From positions 434,001 through 498,000 of the forward strand of contig JARFIW010001341.1 in NCBI GenBank assembly GCA_036346225.1: a stretch of 64,000 bases of DNA, given 5' to 3'. The notes beneath the pieces are model-generated. The model was not told where the DNA came from. It saw only the letters and a list, made by a program, of their open reading frames with translations, and did not search any database. How positions within the stretch are numbered: position 1 is the first letter of the stretch; every line of letters begins with the position of its first letter. Below are positions 51,101 through 58,991 of the stretch, piece by piece. Source of the stretch: Platerodrilus igneus (lineage: Eukaryota; Arthropoda; Insecta; Coleoptera; Lycidae). A program made the position numbers and the translations under genes.

Positions 51101-52353
51101 ATTTATCTAGATAAAGTAACTGTTTCACTTTAAAATGTTTAAATTTAAAAATAACTGTACTAAAATAATGCACTGGGTTTATCGTATGCCTAGGCCTGTA
51201 ACCATATATTACCCTAGTTATTAATGGAAGATGCATAATACTGCACAATATTAACAATTTATAAATCCTTAATAAGGTGGGGGGGGGGGGGTGTGCATGT
51301 GTGCGTGGTGTTTTTTTTGTATATTTTGGACTTTTAAAATTTTATATTGCATTGGTAATCAATCTTCACTAAGTCTTTATTTAGGGTTTGAAATAAGTGA
51401 GTATAGTATCATAATAAAACTTAAGAAAATGTAAAAATATAACGCTGCACATACTGATTACTTTTAAATGCCAACATACAAAATGTATATAATAATTTAG
51501 CAGTATTATTTTAAATGAATTCCTTAACAGCTTACAGATTCGAATGTCAAACAAAACATGCTTTTGTCGGCGATTATTCGGGACAAATAACTATGTTAAA
51601 ATTAGATAATTTGGGTGCCACTGTTATTACAGTTCTTAAAGGACATTCAGGGTCAGTTCGATCATTAAGTTGGGATCCCCAAAAACAAATGTTGTTTAGT
51701 GGTTCGTATGATCAAAGTGTTATTTGCTGGGATATTGGCGGACAACAAGGCAATGCATATGAGCTTCAGGGACACCATAATAAAGTAAAATACAAATAGT
51801 GGTATTTAAAATATTTTTAACAATTTTTTTGCAAGGTTTCAGCTCTTAGATATTTAACTGGAAGTAATCAATTGATAAGTGCAGGTGAAGATAGTGTATT
51901 AGTTTTTTGGGATATGAGTGTAAATCGACAAGAAACACCTGTGTGGAAAGAATCTGATTATTGTCAAGTATGCAATCGTCCTTTTTTCTGGAATTTCAAG
52001 GGTATTGTAGAACAACGACAAATTGGCCTTCGTCAACATCATTGCCGGTACTGTGGAAAAGCAGTATGTGATCGTTGCTCTTCAGGGCGATTGTTATTAC
52101 CTGCAATGGGATATGAATTTGCTGTACGTGTTTGTGAACCATGTTATATAGATTTAAAGGATAAAGAGTAAGTTATAATCTTCACTTTTCTTACTCGCAT
52201 AATTTGCTTGATTTTAGCCAACCATCACTAGCCACATTCCATGATGCTAAACATAAAGTATTGGCCATGGAAGTTGATGAAACTCGTAAGAGATTAGTTA
52301 CTGTAGGACACGATCATTTAATTAAAATATGGGATATATCTGCTTTGTGTTAA
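29952..52353 (+). CDS. WDFY2: WD repeat and FYVE domain protein, WDFY2-like, complete
   Basis: Five exons (29952-30106, 30160-30507, 51538-51784, 51836-52167, 52218-52353) sum to 1218 bp and 405 codons, close to the ~400 residues of WDFY1/WDFY2. All introns are GT-AG and all phases agree. Seven WD40 blades make up most of the protein; clear examples are [24 protein letters not shown] and [19 protein letters not shown] zinc finger is inserted before the last blade (residues ~291-355): [26 protein letters not shown]. The basic R-x-HHC-x-x-CG patch binds PI3P. Family knowledge: an early-endosome adaptor that binds PI3P and scaffolds kinase signalling such as Akt and PKC-zeta. Introns 1, 3 and 4 are only 50-53 bp, while intron 2 is 21,030 bp and full of transposons. 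AATAAA at 52660 is a possible poly(A) signal. No disabling change was seen. WDFY1 versus WDFY2 naming is by vertebrate convention. Confidence 0.96.
30160..30507 (+). CDS. WDFY2: WDFY gene exon 2
   Basis: Acceptor TTTTTGCAG|A. Continues [37 protein letters not shown] and SVGRDKV, then ends TEAWCTAVQ at CA|GTATCC. Codes blades 1-3, residues 52-167. Confidence 0.94.
31130..31927 (-). pseudogene. Non-LTR family A, 3' fragment
   Basis: The - strand frame 31445-31702 reads [20 protein letters not shown] and [15 protein letters not shown], the RT C-terminal region. 31700-31800 matches the family 3' end (compare 47150-47230: ATGATTATTATAAGCAACTAC). A second piece of the family follows at 31800-31927. 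The SINE array begins at its edge. Confidence 0.8.
31928..35325 (+). repeat. Tandem SINE array: 11 units of ~311 bp with higher-order repeat
   Basis: Unit starts: 31928, 32238, 32555, 32865, 33181, 33492, 33805, 34118, 34429, 34740, 35046 (last truncated at its head). Units begin GTATGTGAAGGG. Type A heads (units 1, 3, 5, 6, 9, 10) mostly carry an intact Pol III A box (TGGTGTAGTGG) and B box (GGTTCGAATCC). Type B heads (2, 4, 7, 8) begin CGTCGCCGTGGATCAATG with a poor A box. Units 4 and 8 share the same B-box lesion (CGGGAAATCTCG). Units 4-7 and 8-11 repeat with a period of about 1253 bp. Units share the body CACGTTAAAGATCCCTACC and tail CTGGCCAATGTAGTACC. It is a tRNA-derived SINE family amplified locally. 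Open frames across it are by-products of the repeat. Confidence 0.95.
35326..38470 (-). pseudogene. Non-LTR family A, longest copy: endonuclease plus reverse transcriptase
   Basis: Reading down the - strand: [13 protein letters not shown] (endonuclease start, ~38240); [17 protein letters not shown] and [12 protein letters not shown] (endonuclease, 37580-37790); [14 protein letters not shown] (RT start, ~36860); [13 protein letters not shown] and [13 protein letters not shown] (36330-36450); [13 protein letters not shown] (active site FADD, ~36210-36250); [20 protein letters not shown] (~35860-35920); and the family 3' end near 35330. Role in the family: target-primed reverse transcription of its own RNA. 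Order and motifs fit the insect endonuclease-RT group near RTE/CR1; the clade is not certain. Multiple stops and frameshifts. The 3' end abuts the SINE array. Confidence 0.9.
38705..40440 (-). pseudogene. hAT-family transposase remnant, interrupted
   Basis: On the - strand: [20 protein letters not shown] and [14 protein letters not shown] (40135-40326), the catalytic-Asp region typical of hAT proteins with a DUF659-like segment; [17 protein letters not shown] (~39930-39990); [13 protein letters not shown] (~39880); and, after a foreign insertion at 38985-39652, [15 protein letters not shown] and PIIAHMLSP (38710-38982). hAT transposases cut and paste DNA with 8-bp target duplications. Stops and frameshifts abound; the C-terminal dimerisation part was not seen. 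The non-autonomous hAT at 44036 may or may not be related. Confidence 0.8.
38985..39652 (+). mobile_element. Retroposon-like insertion ending in GGTATGGAATCCTAAAAA
   Basis: Starts near GAGCGAGTCGAGCTCGCAC and ends with the ACAGACGGATGGACCGACAT block, a hairpin (AAGGTTTCGTTATACCTT, AAGGTATGG) and CCTAAAAA. This 3' end is very common in insect, especially lepidopteran, genomes. It splits the hAT transposase remnant. No target duplication was resolved and no coding sequence was recognised. Confidence 0.6.
40580..41009. repeat. Inverted repeat, ~130-bp arms, 170-bp spacer
   Basis: Left arm from GTGCGTTTACGATGATATC to TAGTAGCTA and right arm from TAGCTACTAGCAAAG to CATCGTAAACGCAC, differing at only a few positions. 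It is part of element X copy 2. Confidence 0.9.
41553..41640 (+). repeat. 22-24 bp tandem repeat
   Basis: About four alternating CAATTACCATCT and CAATTACAATC half-units. At the equivalent point of element X copy 1 (about 22190) only an unrelated short sequence is present. Confidence 0.85.
42458..42650. mobile_element. Small element with TATACAGGGTG / CACCCTGTATA termini
   Basis: Eleven-base inverted ends TATACAGGGTG (42458-42468) and CACCCTGTATA (42640-42650). The interior contains CTTCTAGTTATACCGGAAG, a sequence widespread among insect repeats. Related sequence appears to continue to about 43340, so the real element may be larger. Confidence 0.65.
42651..43735. other. Repeat-derived AT-rich sequence
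   Basis: Probably a continuation of the ACAGGGTG-type insect repeat (CGTTTTTGAGATATTTTGAC at 42724-42743, with a related CCGTTTTTGAG at 43320). The 61-codon frame at 43047-43232 is AT-biased and not recognised. Confidence 0.4.
44036..45321. mobile_element. Non-autonomous hAT element with 8-bp target duplication
   Basis: Ends TAGGGCTGGCAA (44036-44047) and its inverted match TTGCCAGCACTA (45310-45321), flanked on both sides by ATTCACAC (44028-44035 and 45322-45329). The subterminal 250-300 bp on the left and about 140 bp on the right are packed with ATTCGATTAATCGA-type palindromes. The 1286-bp interior has no transposase frame. It lies inside element Y. Confidence 0.92.
46750..47880 (+). pseudogene. 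Non-LTR family A, 3' third with intact 3' end
   Basis: Encodes the RT C-terminal tail: in the open frame 46931-47203, [20 protein letters not shown] and [12 protein letters not shown], with [11 protein letters not shown] at the stop. The 3' UTR runs to GGTTACTTAACCTCCTTCACATGCC at about 47853-47877. The last 60 bp give the uninserted form of the site that holds the SINE array. Confidence 0.82.
47881..48184 (+). pseudogene. Non-LTR family A, internally deleted fragment
   Basis: Starts AAAAAGGGTATATATTTAGA, joins RT sequence (AACAATAGAAGGGGAACC) directly to the C-terminal tail ([15 protein letters not shown]), and ends at the family 3' end GGTTGCTTAACCCCCTTCAC near 48180. The same internal deletion is seen in the fragment at 31800-31927. 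Confidence 0.7.
48185..49410 (+). pseudogene. Jockey-like non-LTR retrotransposon, RT region
   Basis: Near 48350 the frame reads [20 protein letters not shown] and then TLFADDITL (active site FADD, 48433-48444), both diagnostic of jockey/CR1-type RTs. Later pieces include [20 protein letters not shown] (near 48825) and HNTRNSRDF. The 3' end is a short microsatellite-like tail, TATCAAATCAAATCAAAA, at 49387-49406. 5' truncated and frameshifted. It is inserted between family A fragments. Confidence 0.88.
49430..49865 (+). pseudogene. Non-LTR family A fragment
   Basis: Contains AACAATAGAAGGGGAATCGA, the RT C-terminal [13 protein letters not shown] stretch near 49533, and [20 protein letters not shown] (49717-49776), ending in LTRNRK-like sequence. 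Heavily deleted. Confidence 0.7.
51538..51784 (+). CDS. WDFY2: WDFY gene exon 3
   Basis: Acceptor CTTACAG|ATTCGA completes the Gln codon left by exon 2, giving [17 protein letters not shown]. Ends ELQGHHNK at the donor AAA|GTAAAA, phase 0. A nearer AG at 51530 would break the frame. Confidence 0.94.
51836..52167 (+). CDS. WDFY2: WDFY gene exon 4 (FYVE finger)
   Basis: Acceptor TTTGCAAG|GTT. Carries the blade ending VFWDMSV and the whole FYVE finger, with eight zinc ligands in CxxC pairs. Ends ..LKDK plus GA at GA|GTAAGT. Confidence 0.95.
52218..52353 (+). CDS. WDFY2: WDFY gene exon 5
   Basis: Acceptor ATTTTAG|C completes Asp. Reads [20 protein letters not shown] and the last WD blade, with stop TAA at 52351-52353. 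Confidence 0.95.
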
Positions 52354-52944
52354 TTTATTCACAACTGTTTAATCTTATAAGTATACGTTATTGTGATGAT
52401 TCTCAATATTAGTGTGCTATGTTATTTTTTTGCATAAGGATTAATGTTGTATTTGTATTGTAGAAGTTAAATTAATTATATTATCTATTTTAACTGTTCT
52501 TCAAACTGTTTTTTTACATTAATTTGTTTATTTTATATTGGTTGTTCATCTAAACCCAAGTCGTAGAGAACTTCCAAAATGGCAACTATATTTAACTAAT
52601 CCTCTTATTAATATTTCAGCTCTTACTAAAACTTGATGGTAAGATTGCCGCCAAAAGTAAATAAAGGATACTTAGTACGTGTCGAATATATTGAATACCT
52701 AGAAGATCAAAAGTGCCTAATCATTACTTGCATGATTCTAGCTAAATTGACAGTTGAGTAACCTAACCATTATTTAATTGAAGTAATGATTTAAACAATT
52801 ATGATTTGCTTCGTAGGACACTCCTTAATATTCTTATCAGGTAAACGAATAAATAATACATCTTCCTGGGTTAGACTGTCATTTTAGAATGTAAAAACTG
52901 TATACCCACTTTTATAAGGGATATTTAAGGACAAAGAATCACTA
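52354..52944. other. 3' flank of the WDFY gene
   Basis: Expected 3' UTR. AATAAA at 52660-52665 is the first well-placed poly(A) signal and another, AATAAT, lies near 52850. No other gene seen. Confidence 0.5.
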
Positions 52945-55149
52945 CAGTCGAACCTCGCATAACGAGCATAATTTGTTCCGGAGTCTTACTTGTACTATGA
53001 AACGCTCGTTAAACGAAACAATCTTAACCATATAAATTAATAGAAAATATAAATAATTCGTTCCATGCTGAAAAAATATCCAAAAAAAAACATTATGTGT
53101 AACTTTTATTTAAAGAGAAATACATATGAATTATTAAGGACTGTTATTATTTTTCTTCTATCGTGGAATGAACCATAGAATGAGAATTAGATTTAAAAAA
53201 AAAACAAGAAAAGAATCGAAATTAATCAGTAACATACCTAATTCTTTTTTACTAGAAAACTGTCTAGAGACATTTGTTTTTGCTAACGCTTCAAAATTTG
53301 GTAAAAATGCAACACCGCATTATCATTGAATAGATTTGTAGCACGCATAGCCACCTCCTTATTGGGATGATGTTTCTCAATGTACGATGCAACAGTTTTC
53401 CATACTTTCAGTATTTCTCTTATTTCGCCTGAAAATTGTTGCTTTGCTTCTACCTCTTCCTCATCCACTGACAAAGTCTCCTCAACATCCTCTTGCTGTG
53501 AAACGCAATACAACTTCATAAGCTCTTCAGTAGTCAGCTCTTGACTGTGCTGTCTACAAGCTCATCGATATCGTATTTTTCCATCTCCAGCTTCAAGATG
53601 TTGGCCAGAGACACAATCTCATTGACTACAGCCTCCTCCGATACTGTCTTAAACCCGTAACATCACATTCTATAATGCTCTCTGGCCAAAACTTCTTCCA
53701 AGCAGAAGTGAAGAGTTCTTTTGGTAACTCTCCCACGCTTTTTCGATCATCTCAAGGCAGGTAACAATGTGGAAGTGATATTTCCAAAATTCTGTAAGAG
53801 TGAGATTGGTCCCTTCAGTCACCTCAAAACAATGCTCAAAAAGTGCTTTCATGTAGTTTTTTAAAATTTGAAATAACCTGCTGATCCATAGGTTGCAGTA
53901 ACGGAGTGGTATTGGAAGGCAGAAACTGAATCTTTATGAAATTGTATTCTTCAAGGTCATTCTGTAGACTTGGAGGATGTTCAAGCGCGTTGTCTATAAC
54001 AAGTAAGACATGGGAGTGGCAGATTCATCTCGAGAAAATATTTTTTCACAGAAGGACCAAACACTTCATTGACCCAATCAGTAAAAATGACGTGTGTAAC
54101 CCAAGCCCCATTGTTGGATCTCCAAATCACATTTAGCTTACTCTTTTGAACTTTACACTTCTTAAATACTCGTGGAATTTCATAATCGTAAACAAGCAGC
54201 AGTTTAATTTTCAAATCACAGCTTGCATTGGCACAGAATAGCAGCGTTATATGATCTTTCATTGGCTTATGTCCAGGCAATGCATTCGCTTCTGCTATTA
54301 TATAGGTTTGCATCGGCATTTTTTTCCAGAAGAGACCCATCTCATCACAATTGCAACAGGTAGGTAACCTCAAAATCTACAAGTTTCTTGAAGTCTGCAA
54401 TGAAATCCTCTGCTGTCTTTGAATCAGAGCTTGCTGCTTCGCCATGTCTCATAACGCTGTGGATGCCTGTTTTTCTCTTAAACTTCTCAAACCATCCATG
54501 TCTTGCCTTAAACACATCGACTCCGGCTGTTGATGATTCTGGCACTGTATTAACGAGGTCGACGAAAATTAATTTTGCCTTCTCACAAATGATGCTCTCG
54601 TTAATAGTGTTGGCTTGAAATTGCATTTTGTTTATCCATATGAGAAGCAACCTTTCAACATCATCAAAAATACATAACCGTTGCGTAGATATTCTGGTCA
54701 CCCCCTTTTAAGCTTCTACCTCCTTAAGCTTATCCTTGTTCGTAAGAATAGTGCAAATGGTTGATGTAGGTTGATTTGTATATATGTGCCAAATCAGCCC
54801 CGCTCACACCTGTTTTCGCTTATCAGTGATTTCACGTTTTATTTTTAATGTTATTTTTAGTCTCTTACAGCTACTCTCTTGTGACCTTTTCTTCTGGGAC
54901 ATTTTTACAGGGGGAATAAAATTACATAGAACAACAAAACTACAAATAATGTCTGGAAAAATGTGTGATTCTACCGACATTAAGATGCTAGTACAAAGAG
55001 TTCTAAACACAGACTTATGTAGCAATAGCACGGAAAGTTCTTTTGCACGATTCGGGGATTCACCTATCCATGTCGCTCATTAAGCAAGCTATTATTTTAC
55101 AATTTATTTTGCTTGTTATGCGAATTATTCGTTATGCGAGGTTTCACTG
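52945..55149 (-). mobile_element. Tigger (pogo group, Tc1/mariner) element with TIRs
   Basis: Terminal inverted repeats of about 22 bp: left begins CAGTCGAACCTCGCATAACG (52945), right ends CGTTATGCGAGGTTTCACTG (55149). TA duplications lie at 52943-52944 and 55150-55151. The length, 2205 bp, is near the full size of Tigger-type elements. It carries one - strand transposase gene and sits about 590 bp past the WDFY stop codon. Confidence 0.93.
53283..54701 (-). pseudogene. Tigger/pogo transposase, frameshifted
   Basis: From 54701 downward: a CENP-B-type DNA-binding region (FKARHGWFEKFKRKTGIHSV), then NCDEMGLFWKKMPMQTYI with the first catalytic Asp (codon 54344-54346), LPGHKPMKDHITLLFCANAS, VFGPSVKKYFLE, a frameshift at the second-Asp region (DNALEHPPSL, ~53985), LLQPMDQQ (~53885), and FEVTEGTNLTLTEFWK (53770-53830), and an acidic C-terminal end (DVEETLSVDEEEVEA). 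Close in pattern to Tigger1-derived proteins. It binds TIRs and cuts DNA in the family; here at least two frame breaks abolish it. Confidence 0.92.
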
Positions 55150-55151
55150 TA

Positions 55152-55870
55152 CTTATGGAAATGCAGACTGTAATAAACATTAGGTTATTAGATTTTGATT
55201 TTTCTCTGAAGGGGTGGGGACCCCCATAACAATACAAGGATGCGTGGTCGACAATCTAAATTTATCACACTATATCTATTTTTTGTTAACATCTTAAAAC
55301 ACGTATTAAATTTTATATCGCATTAAATAAAATGCCTCTTCCAAATAATATTTCATCACTGGAGTAGCTGGATGTACTTTACAAACAAATAAAATTCAAC
55401 CTAAACGTAAGATCTGTTAACATTAAATAATTACAATGTATATACAAATATACTTAAAAAACTTAGTTTCTTAACCTCACTCTGGCCAGGTATTGCTAAG
55501 AGAAATTCTAAAAAAGACCTTAAATGTAATTTATTAATAATAATATTTCTCAAAATTTTTCCGTTTCCCTTATTTAATTACATGATATTTATAAATCCTA
55601 ATTTCTGGAAATATCTTTAATAACGAACATAGAAAACGGTTAAACACCAACTTTTCGTTAAACCATTTCATCTTCCATTCCAAAATACTAATTTTTTTAT
55701 ACTTTAGGTAACACTAAATTCTACCAATAAAAGTTACATTTAAATTTTCACACGTAGGTATTTCTTAATATTTTAAAATGTTCCTTACTCGACCATATCA
55801 TGCTTTAATTTATCCACCATCAGTTCTGCTACGAATTCATTTCAATAAAATAAGTAAACTTGCATTTGTG
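55152..55870. other. No recognised gene
   Basis: AT-rich spacer between the Tigger and the small gypsy element. No open frames of note and no repeats recognised. Confidence 0.5.
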
Positions 55871-56097
55871 TGGTGACTTATGCCTAAATAAAACTAATTT
55901 CAGCAGGATAATTATAGATTTAATGCACAAAGTATAATGGATGAGTTTACAACAACATTACATTATTCTTGCAGGAACCATCATTTTTCCTATGTGCGCG
56001 TGTGTTACATGTAAATAACATTATAGTTCTATAGTACTAATAAAACTAGTCCTACCATATTAATAAAATATTAGGCCTAACCTATAACTTCACATCA
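55871..56097 (-). repeat. 3' LTR of the short gypsy element
   Basis: Matches 56914-57140 over its full 227 bp. The polypurine tract lies at 56098-56115, on its inner side. Confidence 0.82.
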
Positions 56098-56249
56098 CTA
56101 CTTCACCCCTCAAATTATTAGCCATGTACATAACAAATTAACTGATTATTAACACTTTATTACTAATAATGTAATAACAAAACTTAAAATTTTAATTTTA
56201 CAAATCTAGTCTAACGGGCAGCTTTGCCACTCTTTTTACTATAGGCGCT

Positions 56250-56840
56250 TTAGCGTCTTGAGAATATTAGCATTCGCCTCTTTTCTCGACTTTCCATTAC
56301 AGACGACTCGCTGCTCACAGCCATTTCAAATAAATCTGTTAAACTCCTCGATTCGTCTTCACACAGACGATCAAGTACAGGACCCAGACACATTCCTGTT
56401 TCAAATTTGGCCTTCACCTTGTCTTCTAGCATAGTTCTAGATTTGCATTTCATAGCTGCTTGCTTAATGTGGACAAACCAAGCATTAATGGTTTCCATCT
56501 TCGTTTACTTTAAATCATAAAAATTGTTCGTTCCCTAAATACAAACTTTGTTTGAAAATTGCCGTTTCATCAACGAACACAGCTCATCATAAGTTTTGGT
56601 TGCTGGAATATCAGGATCACATAACTCCCATGAGACAGGTAACAATTCTGTTGTTCTATTATCATTAATAAAACTGCGACTTTATGATCATTGTCGATTT
56701 GATGTATTTGCAAACGAAATATTGTTCCAACCGCTCGTAATAAAGGTTCCAGTCATCTACTTTGTAATTGAATTCAGATAATGAACCCACTTGTGCACGA
56801 AAAAAGGATTTACTGCTATGGAATTGGATGTCGCCATGTG
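56250..56840 (-). pseudogene. Gypsy gag remnant
   Basis: From 56836: MATSNSIAVNPFFVHK, then in other frames LLPVSWELCDPDIPATKTYD and DELCSLMKRQFSNK, then the open stretch 56250-56498 (METINAWFVHIKQAAMKCKS, MCLGPVLDRLCEDES). The pattern is the capsid region of Ty3/gypsy Gag (LCxPDxP-KTY-EL...ESI-W). Stops near 56750 and 56560 interrupt it. Confidence 0.8.
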
Positions 56841-56913
56841 GCACATCAATACAATTTCAAATTCCAAAAATAATTACCACATATTATCCGCTACTTGCCT
56901 CGTCGCCAAACCA

Positions 56914-57140
56914 TGGTGGCCTACACCTAAATAAAACCAATTGCAGCTGGATAATTATAGATTTAATACACGAATTATAATAGATGAGTTTACAACACAA
57001 CATTACATTATTCTTGCAGGAACCATCATTTTTTCCATGCGCATGTGTGTTACATTTAACTAACATTATAGCTATATAGTACTCATAAACTAGTCCTGCC
57101 ATATTAATGAAATATTAGGTCTAGCCTATATTTCACATCA
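56914..57140 (-). repeat. 5' LTR of the short gypsy element
   Basis: Pairs with 55871-56097. The primer-site sequence lies at about 56897-56909, directly inside. Confidence 0.82.
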
Positions 57141-57933
57141 AGTTGCTTTTCCTACTGCATGAATACTAACCAATTTACAATTAAAGTTCACAATACATTA
57201 TCATAAAATGCAGACGCAAAAGCTCATAATATTACTCACTGTTTTAAATTCCATTATTTTAAAAAGGTTAAGGGTTCCAGAAACATTAGTAATTTTCATC
57301 TTGGGGTCCTTTAAACTAATACAGCTTTCTTTCAAAATAACTCCCCTAACGCAAGACATTACAAAAGTCTAAATTAATGAAGGGATGAATTCTCTAGGTC
57401 CTAACCCCCTTTATCTGATCGTAACGATGATCATTTTAGAAACACCTGAATCGAATGTACCTTGCCTGTGCAAGCGAAAAATTAGTCGTACACAACTTTT
57501 TATCCCTTGCGAGAACATCTATAACAATTTTTTTCTTGAAGATGTTTCGTTCACTTTCAACTGGTATTACTACATGTTTACATTCTAAATTAACTTTTCT
57601 GAATTTTGTTTTCAGAACTTTACAAACTAAGTTCTCGCATACTGATCTTCCTACTGTGCAAATCTACCGCTGTATTATGCACTCGAATGATTACATTTTC
57701 ATCTGTTCTTATTACCGGTTTGCGAATAATTACTTTGTTTTCTTCCGTTGGATGTAATATTGTCATTTAATTCTCTCTTTCTTGTTGTCTGATTTTTGTC
57801 ATGGTACAGATTTCCTATTGGGTTTATGGAATGAAGCTCAGGAAGTACGTGTGGCATCATGTGATTTATTTGAGTTAACGTTCGTGTTTTCTGTCTTCGG
57901 CGATATAAAATGAATAAATACACTGTGACGTAT
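57141..57933. other. No recognised gene
   Basis: AT-rich. Overlapping short frames at 57385-57757 and 57699-57923 show no recognisable domain. Confidence 0.45.
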
Positions 57934-57945
57934 TGAACTGATTAA

Positions 57946-58301
57946 TGTCGGAGGCTTTCACGGACGGAGTCATTATAAATATTTATGGTTCTGGGTTGGG
58001 ACCGTGTCATTTTATAAATTAAGGTTGACATTTTGCCCACTTTACTTCGCCAGTTACTTCGCCACAATACATCTTTTGGCTTTGAATGGGGTAGTGAGTC
58101 TACTAGTTCAGGAATAACTCTTCTCTTTACACTTTAACTTGTCTATTTAATATTATTATTCTTATCTTTATTATTTTTGTTTTTATTTTATTACTTATTT
58201 TATTTTCTTGTTGTGATGAAGCCCCTTACAAAAGTGAGCGAAACATCGACCTTAATTTATAAAATGACACGGTCCCAACCTGGAACCATAAATATTTATA
58301 A
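57946..58301. mobile_element. Penelope-like hairpin element, left arm mostly deleted
   Basis: Flanked by TGAACTGATTAA at 57934-57945 and 58302-58313, a 12-bp target duplication. It starts with the 30-bp tail (TGTCGGAGGCTTTCACGG), then a short inverted arm (57976-58040), then the full-length opposite arm to 58301. It shares the whole arm with 59682-60209. It contains GTGATGAAGCCCC..GTGAGCGAAAC, a hammerhead-like core, at 58214-58245. Confidence 0.8.
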
Positions 58302-58313
58302 TGAACTGATTAA

Positions 58314-58609
58314 ATTATTCACAATCTCATATTTGTGAACTTTCACTACTTAGCATCTGGATTTTAAATAATTACTCCACTTTAAACTGTAATTGTTATG
58401 GTGTATTATTAAGAGAATTATTTATAGTGAGCGATGTACAAAATCTTAATTTTATGTGGGAAATGCGTAACATTGAAAACTGTTTTCACTGTTTGTGATT
58501 TTAAAATAATTTATGAACCTGAGTTCCGTCCTAATATTTGTTTTAGCATACAAAAAAATTATGCTTTTTGGTTTTTAAGTTTATGATATTTTAATTTGCC
58601 GTAACGCTA
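58314..58609. other. No recognised feature
   Basis: AT-rich spacer; nothing seen. Confidence 0.5.
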
Positions 58610-58991
58610 CAAGGCTCACGCTTGTGGTGTTTTGTAAATAGTAAATGCATGAGTTACTTCTGGACGAGTACAAATACATGCAAAGTTAAGGGAGAAATTG
58701 AAACTATTTGATCCTACACACAGTGCAACTGTTTTTGATGTATTGAGTTTAAGACCTTGCATAACCACATGGTTTCCATATATTGCACCCATACAATTCG
58801 GATATAATAACTGTTGATTGAAACCACATGCAATTCTTTTCCAGTTGTTTTCAAACACATCACAAAACACCTTGTGTTTTAATGTTTTCTAGATGGCATT
58901 GCATGTTTCCCTAATTATTTGGGATACAGTGCTTTCTCCCACACGATATTGTAGGGTGATTGATATCATTAGATCCCCCGAAGCCAAGTAC
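58610..58991 (-). pseudogene. PIF/Harbinger transposase fragment
   Basis: On the - strand a TTTACAG acceptor precedes YLASGDLMISITLQYRVGES and TVSQIIRETCNAI, then a stop, then ENNWKRIACGFNQQLLYPNC and MGAIYGNHVVMQ. This is the HARBI1/Harbinger nuclease order. The catalytic Asp of the usual GA-x-DGKH motif is Tyr here (GAIYGNH), so it is catalytically dead. Downstream pieces are unrecognisable. About 160 bp at 59270-59430 may be a terminal region of the same family. Confidence 0.85.

Larger units (their letters stand above)
43740..51110 (-). pseudogene. Unclassified transposon Y, gene scattered by later insertions
   Basis: Pieces in collinear order on the - strand: [19 protein letters not shown] (~50950-51020); [20 protein letters not shown] (~50810-50865); [11 protein letters not shown] and IMAGKKD, then [11 protein letters not shown] and [20 protein letters not shown] (~50100-50440); [19 protein letters not shown] (45970-46060); [13 protein letters not shown] (~45765); then [20 protein letters not shown] (43890-43950). 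I recognise this order from multi-copy ORFs in other invertebrate genomes (GKKD, QKR..L..LK, W-NN-QAT, FSDG, FLHP-GP), but cannot place it in a named superfamily. Family A and jockey-type elements (46750-49865) and a non-autonomous hAT (44036-45321) interrupt it. Frameshifts and stops are numerous. Confidence 0.6.
30508..51537 (+). other. WDFY intron 2, 21 kb, transposon-filled
   Basis: Length set by exons 2 and 3, whose junction phases agree. At least eight element families occupy it, several nested, listed separately below. The other introns of the gene are about 50 bp, so almost all of this length is accumulated insertions. Confidence 0.94.
55871..57140 (-). mobile_element. Short Ty3/gypsy LTR element (gag only)
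   Basis: Two direct repeats of exactly 227 bp, 55871-56097 and 56914-57140, flank 816 bp. On the - strand the LTRs run TGATGTGAA..CACCA (TG..CA ends). Just inside the 5' LTR is TTTGGCGACGAGG, a primer-binding-site type common in insect gypsy elements. Just before the 3' LTR is a purine-rich tract (GAGGGGTGAAGTAG). The interior encodes only gag. No pol is present, so it would depend on another element. LTRs differ at more than ten positions, so it is not recent. No target duplication is obvious. Confidence 0.82.

Noticed and set aside
51281..51310. G-run followed by GT-rich tract as a functional G-quadruplex or switch
   Set aside because: A single 11-base G run with a short TG tract is a common microsatellite. 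There are not four G tracts in a usable arrangement.
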